DNA from: Actinomycetota bacterium
Lineage (GTDB): Bacteria; Actinomycetota; Acidimicrobiia; Acidimicrobiales; Ilumatobacteraceae
Assembly: GCA_027592925.1 (NCBI GenBank)
Contig: JAQCJO010000004.1
Span: 1 to 62,717 of the forward strand
Length of the DNA: 62,717 nucleotides
Reading direction: 5' to 3'
Shown here: in pieces, positions 52,700-60,887 of the stretch
Layout of the letters: each line of letters starts with the position of its first letter
Position numbering within the stretch: the stretch's first letter is position 1
Notes under the pieces: model-generated
What the model saw: the letters and a program-made list of their open reading frames with translations, nothing else
What the model was told of the DNA's origin: nothing
Databases searched by the model: none
Position numbers and translations under genes: made by a program

Positions 52700-53116
52700 T
52701 CACTTTCCGGGGATGTTGAAAACTCGAAGCAATATACGCCTTGGGGTCATCAGTAAATGCCCAAGCTTCCATGTGGCACTATCAAGAATCAACGTATTTC
52801 GATCACGAGCCCGTTGGACTTCATCTTTGGCCAAATTGAGTTGTGCTCGTAGTTCGCCTAGTTCGGCGCTTGATCCATAAACAGCATCACATGCTGCGAG
52901 GAGTTCTTGTTTGGTTGCTTGGAGTTCTTGTTTGGTTGCTTGGAGTTCTTGTTTGGTTGCTTGGAGTTCTTGTTTGGTTGCTTCAAGATCGTTACTTTTG
53001 AGAGCAAATTGCAGAACGCCAATTTCGGTGAGAAGCCGTTCGCGTGACGCGACCTGCAGTTCATCGGTTCGTTCATCTTGACCAAACATTGAGGTAATCC
53101 TACTCTGATGACTCAT
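52700..53116 (-). CDS. Coiled-coil protein with perfect heptad repeats, glycan locus
   Basis: The 138-residue protein has the repeat ATKQELQ four times (residues about 46-73) within a longer helix (LEATKQEL to RARDRN), then an end SATWKLGHLLMTPRRILLRVF that is basic and hydrophobic. I do not recognise a family, but the S-x-W/Y-x-L/I-G ending is also found in the 56078 protein and in helices attached to glycosyltransferases. ATG 53116 is chosen because the longer frame would run through tRNA-Leu. Same strand and tight spacing with the glycosyltransferase downstream suggest a scaffold or partner. Confidence 0.75.
   Translation of the reverse strand: MSHQSRITSMFGQDERTDELQVASRERLLTEIGVLQFALKSNDLEATKQELQATKQELQATKQELQATKQELLAACDAVYGSSAELGELRAQLNLAKDEVQRARDRNTLILDSATWKLGHLLMTPRRILLRVFNIPGK
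52901..52984 (-). repeat. 21-bp tandem repeat encoding coiled-coil heptads
   Basis: Four copies of a 21-base unit (plus-strand unit: gagttcttgtttggttgctt + g), the last differing by one base. Each encodes one seven-residue turn (ATKQELQ), so copy number sets coiled-coil length without frame change. Confidence 0.95.
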
Positions 53117-53167
53117 TTTATGTCGTTGGACTGGTGTGATCTCGTTGCTAGTGTGAGGCGGCAACTC

Positions 53168-53250
53168 GGGCGAGTGGCGAAATGGCAGACGCGCTGGCTT
53201 CAGGTGCCAGTGTTCGTAAGGACGTGGGGGTTCAAGTCCCCCCTCGCCCA
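53168..53250 (+). tRNA. tRNA-Leu(CAG)
   Basis: Acceptor GGGCGAG/CTCGCCC, anticodon stem CTGGC/GCCAG with loop TTCAGGT (anticodon CAG), a long class II variable arm (about TGTTCGTAAGGACGT), T-loop GTTCAAGTC, discriminator A. No encoded CCA. Confidence 0.95.
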
Positions 53251-53326
53251 CAGTGGTGTTCTGGCGCGCTCTTCATTGGGTGTGATGCTGCTAATTTTTA
53301 AATAAGTCCCAAACATAAGGAACAAA

Positions 53327-54136
53327 GTGCAGCAACTCGAAGAACTTCAACGCTCAAAGAATCTGCTGTGGAATCTGACATTGCGTGAGTTGCGATCAAA
53401 GTATCGTCGATCCTTTTTAGGTTGGGCATGGTCAATGCTCAATCCGTTGTCCAACATGTTGATTTATTGGTTTGTATTCGGTGTTGTATTTGGTGCAACT
53501 CCTCCTGTCGGCGATCCATCTGGAGTCAACAATTATGCGTTTTATCTGCTCTGCGGAATTTTGCCGTGGGGATTCTTTTCACTTGTCACAAACCTTGGTC
53601 TTGGTTCACTGATTGGTAATGCTGGGCTTGTCCGTAAAGTCCATTTTGCTTGGGAAACATTGGTTTTCTCTCAAGTCATCTTTTCCTTTGTGCAGTTTTG
53701 TATTGAGATGTCGTTGCTGTGTGTTGTTCTGCTTGCAGCAGGTAGCCCAATCTTGCAGTGGATACCAGTTGCATTTTTGATGATGCTGCTGCTGACTGTG
53801 TATGCGGCTGGCTTTGCTTTGGCGTTGTCCGCAAGTGCTGTTTTTTTTCGTGATCTTCGTTATCTCTGGACCATCATCATTCAAGTGTTGTTCTTTGCTA
53901 CACCAATCATTTATTCACCTGATCGACTAGATGGAAAACTTCCACCATTTCTCGAATTTGTGATGCATTGGAACCCAATGGCCGTATTCATCCATTCGTT
54001 TAGACAACTGCTGTATCACGGACGTACACCAGAACTCGTGAATGCGGTGTATTTGATTGTGGTTGCAATTGTTTCGTTTGTTTCTGGCTGGGCAATTTTC
54101 GCCAAGCTTTCTCGACGTTTGGCTGAAGAGGTGTAG
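53327..54136 (+). CDS. wzm: ABC-2 polysaccharide export permease (Wzm/TagG type)
   Basis: Channel half of an ABC exporter that moves lipid-linked glycan out of the cytosol. The 269-residue protein starts with the family segment LTLRELRSKYRRSFLGWAWSMLNPL and has six membrane helices, with the VFFRDLRYLWTIIIQVLFFATPIIY region and WNPMAVFIHSFRQLLY. GTG 53327 follows AAGGA. Its ATPase is encoded convergently, ten bases away, not in the same operon as is usual. Confidence 0.9.
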   Translation: MQQLEELQRSKNLLWNLTLRELRSKYRRSFLGWAWSMLNPLSNMLIYWFVFGVVFGATPPVGDPSGVNNYAFYLLCGILPWGFFSLVTNLGLGSLIGNAGLVRKVHFAWETLVFSQVIFSFVQFCIEMSLLCVVLLAAGSPILQWIPVAFLMMLLLTVYAAGFALALSASAVFFRDLRYLWTIIIQVLFFATPIIYSPDRLDGKLPPFLEFVMHWNPMAVFIHSFRQLLYHGRTPELVNAVYLIVVAIVSFVSGWAIFAKLSRRLAEEV

Positions 54137-54146
54137 CGAGCTTCAC

Positions 54147-55349
54147 CTATTGCATTAAGTGATGAATAGTCCAGTTGGATGGAACTGCTACGAGTCCTTC
54201 TTCAAATAGATCGTTTTGATGTACATCAAAACGCACCCAGTTTTGGCAATGGTCATAGTCTGTTGTGCCTGTCGCATCGGTACATGCAACTGAGATGTAA
54301 TACGTGCCTTCTAACAGTGGAAGTTTAGGAATTGCGATGGTTGCCAAAACAGGGCTGTTCAAATTACCAAGACCTATTTCTGATCTACGCGAGGTACTTG
54401 ACCACACAATATCTCCATCTAATTTACTGATTGAGACTTTAATGACAGGACTTCGAACAGATGTTTGTGCTGTCAACTGTGTAGTGATACTCATCGCACC
54501 GTTTGTCTCAATCCGATCTATTTTTTCGCCCACCTCATTGAGCAGTTCAATTCTGTCAATGCGAACCTCTTCAGTTCCCCATCTTTCACGAAAATCTGCA
54601 TCCATTGCTACATGTTGCGTGTAGCTTCCACCGGTGTACGCGGCAATTACTTCGGCAGCAGGTCCACGCATCATCATGTGACCTTTTTCAAGCCAAATCA
54701 CTTCTTTGCATAATTGCTGCACAGAGCCGAGACTATGACTCACAACAACAATTGTTCTTCCTTCGCGACGAAACTGTTCGATCTTCTCGCTGCTTTTGCG
54801 TTGGAAAGATTGATCACCAACCGTGAGCACCTCGTCAATCAACAAAATTTCAGGTTCAACGTGTGCCGCAATTGAGAAGCCGAGCCTGATGGTCATCCCA
54901 GACGAATAGTTTTTTACTGGAGTGTTAATAAACCGCTCGAGTCCAGCAAATTCAACGATGCTGTCAAACTGTCTCTCTGCGTCTTTTTTTGAAAGTCCAA
55001 GAATTGCAGCATTGAGATATATATTTTCACGACCTGTTAACTCGGGGTGAAAACCTGCACCAAGTTCAAGGAGTGCAGCGACATTTCCATTCACGGTTAC
55101 CCGCCCCTTATCAGGGCGATAAATGCCCGTAAGGCACTTGAGCATTGTGCTTTTTCCGCTTCCATTTGAGCCAATTAAGCCAAGAGTAGAACCGTGTTCA
55201 ACTTCAAACGAAACATCTTCAAGTGCCCAAAATTCCTCATATCGTGCTCGTCTACCGCGCAGAATTGCAGCCTTGATATAGCGATTACGTTCGTGATAGA
55301 GCCGAAAATTTTTAGAGACTGACTCAACAACAATTGCGGGTTCGGTCAT
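54147..55349 (-). CDS. wzt: ABC transporter ATPase with glycan-binding C-terminal domain (Wzt type)
   Basis: Energises export of an O-antigen or teichoic-acid-like glycan with the permease next to it. The 400-residue protein has Walker A GLIGSNGSGKSTMLK, signature YSSGMTIRLGF, Walker B EILLIDEVLTVGD, then a 150-residue C-terminal domain with VRIDRIELLNEVGEKIDRIETNG (partial) and a beta-rich ending. Such Wzt-C domains bind the end of the finished chain. Minus strand, after the two genes at 55.4-56.5 kb (12-base gap), so transcribed with them and against the permease. Confidence 0.93.
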   Translation of the reverse strand: MTEPAIVVESVSKNFRLYHERNRYIKAAILRGRRARYEEFWALEDVSFEVEHGSTLGLIGSNGSGKSTMLKCLTGIYRPDKGRVTVNGNVAALLELGAGFHPELTGRENIYLNAAILGLSKKDAERQFDSIVEFAGLERFINTPVKNYSSGMTIRLGFSIAAHVEPEILLIDEVLTVGDQSFQRKSSEKIEQFRREGRTIVVVSHSLGSVQQLCKEVIWLEKGHMMMRGPAAEVIAAYTGGSYTQHVAMDADFRERWGTEEVRIDRIELLNEVGEKIDRIETNGAMSITTQLTAQTSVRSPVIKVSISKLDGDIVWSSTSRRSEIGLGNLNSPVLATIAIPKLPLLEGTYYISVACTDATGTTDYDHCQNWVRFDVHQNDLFEEGLVAVPSNWTIHHLMQ

Positions 55350-55361
55350 GATCAGACAACT

Positions 55362-56081
55362 TTACTGACTCTGGGAATCGGAAGGTTGATCCCGAAGTTG
55401 GATGAGATGAGCACGGAGCGATGCGGGTAAAATTTTTCTATCCCAGTTAATAATAAATGAGTCGGCATGCTCCATGTAGTACTGCTGTTCTTCGGTCTGA
55501 TGAAGAGAGTTTTGATACCAAGGCATGTGCCTTGCGTGATATGGCGGACCACTCCTCAAAGATTTGCTGTTGAGGTGACCTTCTCCTGGTCGGTACATAG
55601 CAAATGTTGTATCAACTGGTGCGGCAAAGAGGAATGGGGCAATTTGTTTGGTCCAAAATTGCGACTCCCATTTGACAACTTCGTCAGCGTGCATATAGTG
55701 CTGTGGAATATCGTCGATCCGTAGACTCAATCCGATTTTGTCAACATCTTGGAATGTTTCCAACGAACTTTGTAGGAAGTCAAAGACATCGGTCGGGCAG
55801 TCATCGCACGGAACCACATCGGGGTCTGTCACGATGAAATAACTCTCAAGCCCAAGTTCGGTTACGAGACCGCTGAGCCAAGGTGCTCTGTGCCCCAGAT
55901 TAATGTCATTAAACAACACGTGATGGCTGGTGGTGTGCAAGAACTCGACGAGGGGTGGGTATGTGCTGGCATTGTCACAGAGCCAAATATTTTCCTGACC
56001 AATTTTTTCAAGCCACTGTAAGAGTGCGACCAAATCAGTTATGCGATCTCGCACATTAATGATGACTGGGTACTGTTTCAT
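55362..56081 (-). CDS. Glycosyltransferase, GT-A/GT2-like
   Basis: The 239-residue protein begins PVIINVRDRITDLVALLQWL and has WLCDNASTYPPLVEFL, NDINLGHRAPWLSGL and the metal motif TDPDVVPC (about residue 85), typical of a small GT-A glycosyltransferase. The C-terminal part has GEGHLNSKSLRSGPPYHARHMPWYQ, here partial, which may form the acceptor site. I cannot assign sugar or acceptor. Its ATG overlaps the upstream coiled-coil stop (ATGA), so those two are coupled, and wzt follows. Confidence 0.8.
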   Translation of the reverse strand: MKQYPVIINVRDRITDLVALLQWLEKIGQENIWLCDNASTYPPLVEFLHTTSHHVLFNDINLGHRAPWLSGLVTELGLESYFIVTDPDVVPCDDCPTDVFDFLQSSLETFQDVDKIGLSLRIDDIPQHYMHADEVVKWESQFWTKQIAPFLFAAPVDTTFAMYRPGEGHLNSKSLRSGPPYHARHMPWYQNSLHQTEEQQYYMEHADSFIINWDRKILPASLRAHLIQLRDQPSDSQSQ

Positions 56082-56458
56082 TTCGGTGACGATGGTTTAT
56101 CTCGCAAGAAAGGGAACAAGCGAATCATTCGCTGTCCGATGCGATAACTTGCTGACGTTTCTAACTCTGATATTCGGGCGCGAAGTCTGTCCCGTTGGTC
56201 AGTCATTGCGAGGTGGGCTCCTACCAAATTGGTGTGGTCTTTGCGCAGGGGATCAAGTTCGCCCTGAATTTCATTACGTTGTTGAACAATTGTCTCCAAA
56301 CCTTGGCGAACGAGCAATAGTTCTTTTCGCGCTTTGACCAACTCTGCAATCTTGCTCTCTGTGTACAGGCTGATTTGCTCGTTTTTCATCCGCAATCCAT
56401 GGGCTTCGGCAAACAGATCCTTGATCAGTTCGTCGCGTTCGTCATGATCATTAGTCAT
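56078..56458 (-). CDS. Coiled-coil protein, glycan locus
   Basis: The 126-residue protein is nearly all helix (residues 1-105 with heptad spacing, e.g. IAELVKARKELLLVRQGLE and DQRDRLRARISELE), then SASYRIGQRMIRLFPFLRDK, a basic amphipathic ending. This ending resembles SATWKLGHLLMTPRRIL of the 52700 protein. No catalytic motif is visible. Translationally coupled to the glycosyltransferase at 55362, so it may be a scaffold, or the membrane-association helix of that enzyme as a separate chain. Confidence 0.75.
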   Translation of the reverse strand: MTNDHDERDELIKDLFAEAHGLRMKNEQISLYTESKIAELVKARKELLLVRQGLETIVQQRNEIQGELDPLRKDHTNLVGAHLAMTDQRDRLRARISELETSASYRIGQRMIRLFPFLRDKPSSPK

Positions 56459-56504
56459 TGCTTACAGCATAGTTTCCACAGTTCGGTGGCAAGGGGGGCT
56501 TGTG

Positions 56505-56510
56505 TAGATT
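56505..56510 (+). promoter_or_regulatory. -10 element near the polymerase start
   Basis: TAGATT, eight bases before the ATG at 56519, without a Shine-Dalgarno. Confidence 0.4.
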
Positions 56511-56518
56511 TGTAGTTA

Positions 56519-57805
56519 ATGCATATCGAAACCAACCGCATCAACATGCTCTTGCGATGGTGTGAATACGCATATGTCGTTGTGCTGCTGTTTGCACTTA
56601 CACAAGGCCCGGTGCTGAGCATGTGGTTTGCAAGTTCGTTGGTGGCCCCAGAGGGAGCAGCATCTGCACAACTGTTGACTTTTATTGTGGTCCAGATTCC
56701 TGCTTTAATCTTGCTTGGATTTCGACGGGTGCCTCGCTCATCGTTGATTGGGCCCGTGGGTTTGCTCGGGTTGTTTTGCGGCTGGATGTGGCTGTCAACT
56801 CTGTGGGCAACTTTTAACCAGCACACCATTGTCGAGGCCACAACATTGTGTGTCACGTTTTTAACTGGTGTGTATCTCGCGCGAAGTTTTTCACTGCTCG
56901 AGCAACTTATTCTTGTTGTGGTTGCAATGCAGCCTGGCCTGTTGTGGTCACGATATGCAATCGCGAATAATTGGAATAACTCGGTTGACCAAAACGGTAA
57001 TTGGGTTGGTATTTACTTCAATCGAAATTCACTTGCTCCAGTAGCGATCGTAAGTTGCTTGGCTGCAAGTGCACTGCTGTGGATAGTTGTGATGCGTCGA
57101 GGAAAGAAATTGCCCATCACCCTGATCGCCGTGTTGATTGATGCCATCTTGTTCGGTGCAGTGATGTTGTTCCATTCACGATCAAACACATCTGTTGGCG
57201 GGGCAGTGGTGTTCGCCGCAGTTTGGGCCTTTTGGACGGTGGTGCGCTCAATGATTCGACGAAAGCGAATCACCGGTCAATCACTGCAACGCTTTGTGTA
57301 TCCAGGATTTATCTTCGGCGCAACTGTACTGACGTGGGCAACTGTACGACTGCAAAGTGTGGTCTTGAGTTTTTTTGGTGAGACAATTGACTTCAACGGT
57401 CGATCGGCAATCTGGAACTACAGCTGGACAGGATTCCTTGATCGACCCTTGATCGGCTGGGGTTGGATGTCGGCATGGCGCACTCCACCATTTCTGCTCC
57501 GCGATTTATGGTGGTCATTTGTGAATACCGGTTGGTCACACAGTGGATATATGGATGTATTGCTCGGTGGGGGGTTAGTCGCAGCAGTGTTATTCGTTGG
57601 TGCATTCCTGTGGGGCGGTTATCGACATTTATCTGATGTCACGAAACATAATGCTGCTCAATGGACTCCTGCAATAATGTGTTTTGTTTTAGCAACCGCA
57701 ACCCAAGAAAGTTTTTTTGCCGGCAATCACTTTCTATGGCTGCTGTTTGCTGCCGCAGTTGCGGGCAACCTATCCGCAGTTAACTCTGCACAACCTGAAT
57801 CATAA
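56519..57805 (+). CDS. O-antigen ligase/polymerase-like membrane protein (Wzy/WaaL type)
   Basis: The 428-residue protein has about ten to eleven membrane helices and the family pattern of O-antigen polymerases/ligases: NRNSLAPVAIVSCLAAS in the first part, and a large loop with NGRSAIWNYSWTGFLDRPLIGWGWMS followed by a periplasmic region (SGYMDVLLGGGLVAAVLF). Whether it polymerises or ligates cannot be told. It overlaps the convergent dehydratase gene by 26 bases. An ABC exporter and a Wzy-type protein together are unusual for one pathway. Confidence 0.8.
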   Translation: MHIETNRINMLLRWCEYAYVVVLLFALTQGPVLSMWFASSLVAPEGAASAQLLTFIVVQIPALILLGFRRVPRSSLIGPVGLLGLFCGWMWLSTLWATFNQHTIVEATTLCVTFLTGVYLARSFSLLEQLILVVVAMQPGLLWSRYAIANNWNNSVDQNGNWVGIYFNRNSLAPVAIVSCLAASALLWIVVMRRGKKLPITLIAVLIDAILFGAVMLFHSRSNTSVGGAVVFAAVWAFWTVVRSMIRRKRITGQSLQRFVYPGFIFGATVLTWATVRLQSVVLSFFGETIDFNGRSAIWNYSWTGFLDRPLIGWGWMSAWRTPPFLLRDLWWSFVNTGWSHSGYMDVLLGGGLVAAVLFVGAFLWGGYRHLSDVTKHNAAQWTPAIMCFVLATATQESFFAGNHFLWLLFAAAVAGNLSAVNSAQPES

Positions 57806-59612
57806 AAGAACGAGCATCTTGAGGCATTGCCTCAAGAACTTGGGCATCTATTGGGCTGACAGGAACATGAGAAATAAGAGGGTGTTGTGGACGAGTATCG
57901 ATTTCGCCATCACCAAAGAGTTCCTCGTGCACCTTTTCGCCCGAACGCAAACCAACGATTTCAATTGCCACAGACTTTTGTGAGTTGCGCACGAGTTGTG
58001 TTGCCACATCATAAATACTGACGGGTTCTCCCATGTCGAGAACTAGTACTTCACCGTTGCTTCCGATTGCACCAGCCTGAATCACCAATTGCACAGCCTC
58101 AGAAATAGTCATGAAGTAACGAGTGACTCCACGGTGGGTAACAGTTACTGGCCCACCTTTTTCAATTTGATCCCTGAACGACATCAACACACTGCCCCGA
58201 GAACCGAGCACGTTTCCAAACCGTACAGAGATGTACTTGCCGGTTGTTGAGTTGACACCGAAATGGGCTGTCACTCGTTCTGCGATTCGCTTTGAATATC
58301 CCAAGATGCTGATCGGGTTAGCAGCTTTGTCGGTAGAAATATTGACAAATACTTGAACACCGACACTTTTTGCTGCGCTCAACAATGCCGAGGTACCAAG
58401 GACGTTCGTTTGATATGCCTCGAGCGGGTAACGCTCAAGAAGGGGCAGGTGTTTGAGCGCTGCGGCGTGAAAGACAACCTCTGGGCGTCGAGTTTCAAAA
58501 ATACTTTGAATTGTTGGTGCATCACGCAAGTCGGCCAACACGGTTTGTGGAGTATCAAGTAGTGCTCGCCCATGAATAGAGAGTTGTACCTCATGAAGAG
58601 CGCTTTCATCGCGGTCAAGCATGATCAATTCGGCAGGGTTAAATCTGGCAAGTTGGCGACAGAGCTCGCTACCAATGCTTCCACCAGCACCAGTGACCAA
58701 TACGCGACGATTGACGATGTAGTCCGAAATTTGCTGCAGATCGGTGTGGATCTTGCGGCGACCCAGCAAGTCTTCGTCGGTGAGATCGCGAATATCACTT
58801 GGGTTCAGTGGACGTTCATTCAGGTTTTGCACTGGCGGCACAATTTTCACATCCATGCCCAATTTTTGGGCACGAGTGCTGATGTCGCTGATGAGCGACG
58901 AGTCAGCGGATGGAATAGCAATGAGCAATGTTGTTGCACCAGTTTTTCCGCGAGCTTCTGCCAAGCTCTCTCGACCGCCGATGACTGGCACACCAGAGAT
59001 ACTTAAGCGATGTGTGGTGGGGTTGTCATCCAGGAAACCAACGGGCAAATATGGTGATGAAGGATTGCGCAACAAGGTGTTCACCATTTGGATTCCGCCA
59101 TCTCCGGCGCCATAAACCAAGATTTTTGTCGCTGTCTGTTCTGTTGGACGACGTAGCTGCTCACGAATTAAGCGCCACACATATCGATTTGCAGCCATAA
59201 AAAAGAGCCCAGCAAATCCGCCGATCACTATGACACTGCGAGGATAGGGATTTAAGGATTGATCAAAAAAGCGCAGAAAAAGTAGGAGGCCAACGGAAAC
59301 GGTGGTTGTAGTGATCAGACCAGCAATTTCATCAAAACTTCCATACCTCCATCTACGTCTATAAATACCGACTACGTATCCAACAAATGCCTGTATTGCA
59401 AAGACCACGGGTATTACGCGAAACACTGTGTCGCTCGTGGCGCCCATCGGATCAAAATGGCCTTGGTATACAAAACGAGCATATGACGCGACAGTCGCCG
59501 TAATCGCAAGAATTGCAGAGTCCAGAACAAATTGGATAATTGAACTTATTGGATAAAAAGAATTTGACCTGGCAATTCGAAGCAACAACCTCACGAGTCG
59601 GGAATTATTCAT
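57780..59612 (-). CDS. Membrane nucleotide-sugar dehydratase/epimerase, CapD/PglF family
   Basis: UDP-GlcNAc-type 4,6-dehydratases that begin the route to modified sugars. The 610-residue protein has four N-terminal helices (residues 20-130; FVLDSAILAITATVASYARF), a nucleotide-binding middle domain (ILVYGAGDGGIQMVN) and the SDR domain with VTGAGGSIGSELCRQ, HAAALKHLPLLE, ISTDKAANPISILGYSKRIAE as the catalytic stretch, and FGNVLGSRGSVL. It follows the Wzz-like gene by 19 bases. Likely supplies a deoxyamino sugar for the local glycan. Confidence 0.92.
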   Translation of the reverse strand: MNNSRLVRLLLRIARSNSFYPISSIIQFVLDSAILAITATVASYARFVYQGHFDPMGATSDTVFRVIPVVFAIQAFVGYVVGIYRRRWRYGSFDEIAGLITTTTVSVGLLLFLRFFDQSLNPYPRSVIVIGGFAGLFFMAANRYVWRLIREQLRRPTEQTATKILVYGAGDGGIQMVNTLLRNPSSPYLPVGFLDDNPTTHRLSISGVPVIGGRESLAEARGKTGATTLLIAIPSADSSLISDISTRAQKLGMDVKIVPPVQNLNERPLNPSDIRDLTDEDLLGRRKIHTDLQQISDYIVNRRVLVTGAGGSIGSELCRQLARFNPAELIMLDRDESALHEVQLSIHGRALLDTPQTVLADLRDAPTIQSIFETRRPEVVFHAAALKHLPLLERYPLEAYQTNVLGTSALLSAAKSVGVQVFVNISTDKAANPISILGYSKRIAERVTAHFGVNSTTGKYISVRFGNVLGSRGSVLMSFRDQIEKGGPVTVTHRGVTRYFMTISEAVQLVIQAGAIGSNGEVLVLDMGEPVSIYDVATQLVRNSQKSVAIEIVGLRSGEKVHEELFGDGEIDTRPQHPLISHVPVSPIDAQVLEAMPQDARSFMIQVVQS

Positions 59613-59631
59613 AACGGTTATTCGCTCGAGC

Positions 59632-60819
59632 CTATTCTGCTACGAGAAGCGCGCCGAGAATCTGGTTTCCAGAGCGCTGCAGGATTTCAATTGCATTCTG
59701 CATGTCGCGACAAGTACTCAAGTTTTTGTGCGCAACCAATACATATGAACTTGCGTTGTCCACAAGTTCCTCAACTGACATTGAACGAGCATCAGACCTC
59801 ATGGATAATGCAAGATGGGTTGTCAGTGTCGTCGACTCTAGAGACTTCAGGGTTTTGTCGATTATCGTGCTCATTCCAATTGGTAGAAGCGTCACCTTGC
59901 TTGCTTGCACGGCGCGAGCTTGAACGATTATGGCAGCAGCAACTTGGGACGAACTAGCGGGTGAGTAGTCGCTGTCAATTTCACCGAGATACGCAAGCTT
60001 GTGGATTGCACTTTGTAATTTGCGAGCAGAGCGAATTTTGTCATCAGTGGCTGTCAGTTGCAACATGATCAAAAGCGCAACTACGAGTCCGACTGCTAGA
60101 CCAAATAAATAGGTCGAGACTTTAACGGTGGAAACAGTGCCACCAGATGTTTCGATTGTTTCACTCACATACGCCAATTCGCCAGTAATCAAACCGCTGG
60201 ACTGCTTAATTGCGTCAACCTGAAGTTGAAGTGCAAATTGATCAGACATTGACATTGTCAAAACAGACCGGATTTGTGTCTCAAGTTGAAGCAATCCCGT
60301 GGTAATTGCCACACGTCGCTCGTTCTCTACTTTTTGCACATACACATCAATGGCTTGATCACATTGTTGACGGTTTGGTGCAGAGCACGAAAATGCATAA
60401 TTGGCAGCCCCATTGCTAGAAAAGGTAAAGACCTGTTTGCCATCTCCATCTGCGGCAGCCACCATTGAGACCTGCGGTTCTGCACGTGACACCGAAACCG
60501 CCGGGAGGTCTTGTGAAATTGCAAGTAAAAGTTGTGGCCCCTCAGCGCGGACTATGGCGAGTTGGTTCTGAAAACTTGGGAATTCCGTAATCGCATCAAG
60601 ATCAACACCAAATGAAGCGAGTCCAGCAGTTTCATCTTTCGCCCCATAAATCTTGTTGACACTAATTGAAGTCGGACTATTTTGCAGGTCGCTTTCTTGG
60701 GCAAACATCAATCCGGCACTGACGAAAAGACATATTGGCACTATCCACCACCGCAATCGGACAACTTGCCAGATGGATCTCAATTCAATCTGAGGAATCT
60801 CTTTGCTCAATGGCCCCAT
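59632..60819 (-). CDS. Wzz-like polysaccharide co-polymerase with degenerate kinase domain
   Basis: The 395-residue protein has a cytoplasmic start with ELRSIWQVVRLRWWIVPICLF (first helix about 25-42), an outside domain with coiled regions, and a second helix near 237 (YLFGLAVGLVVALLIMLQL). The cytoplasmic tail (about 255-395) is arranged like a tyrosine autokinase but lacks Walker A, Walker A' and the Tyr cluster; only late strands remain (SSYVLVAHKNLSTCRDMQNAI and NQILGALLVAE). ATG 60819 is chosen because TAGGCT lies eight bases upstream; TTG 60837 would be the longest. Confidence 0.8.
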   Translation of the reverse strand: MGPLSKEIPQIELRSIWQVVRLRWWIVPICLFVSAGLMFAQESDLQNSPTSISVNKIYGAKDETAGLASFGVDLDAITEFPSFQNQLAIVRAEGPQLLLAISQDLPAVSVSRAEPQVSMVAAADGDGKQVFTFSSNGAANYAFSCSAPNRQQCDQAIDVYVQKVENERRVAITTGLLQLETQIRSVLTMSMSDQFALQLQVDAIKQSSGLITGELAYVSETIETSGGTVSTVKVSTYLFGLAVGLVVALLIMLQLTATDDKIRSARKLQSAIHKLAYLGEIDSDYSPASSSQVAAAIIVQARAVQASKVTLLPIGMSTIIDKTLKSLESTTLTTHLALSMRSDARSMSVEELVDNASSYVLVAHKNLSTCRDMQNAIEILQRSGNQILGALLVAE

Positions 60820-60827
60820 GGGTTTTA

Positions 60828-60833
60828 AGCCTA
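60828..60833 (-). promoter_or_regulatory. -10 element of a leaderless start (Wzz-like gene)
   Basis: TAGGCT on the minus strand, eight bases before ATG 60819, no Shine-Dalgarno. It would drive the Wzz-dehydratase pair. Confidence 0.5.
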
Positions 60834-60887
60834 CCAACTGTGGTCTATGTCATGGGTAGGTGACGATTAAGACGGTGCATCGTTTTT

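Noticed and set aside
52700-53251. Longer start for the 52700 coiled-coil gene
   Set aside because: The extra 45 residues are the reverse reading of tRNA-Leu; ATG 53116 is the sensible start.
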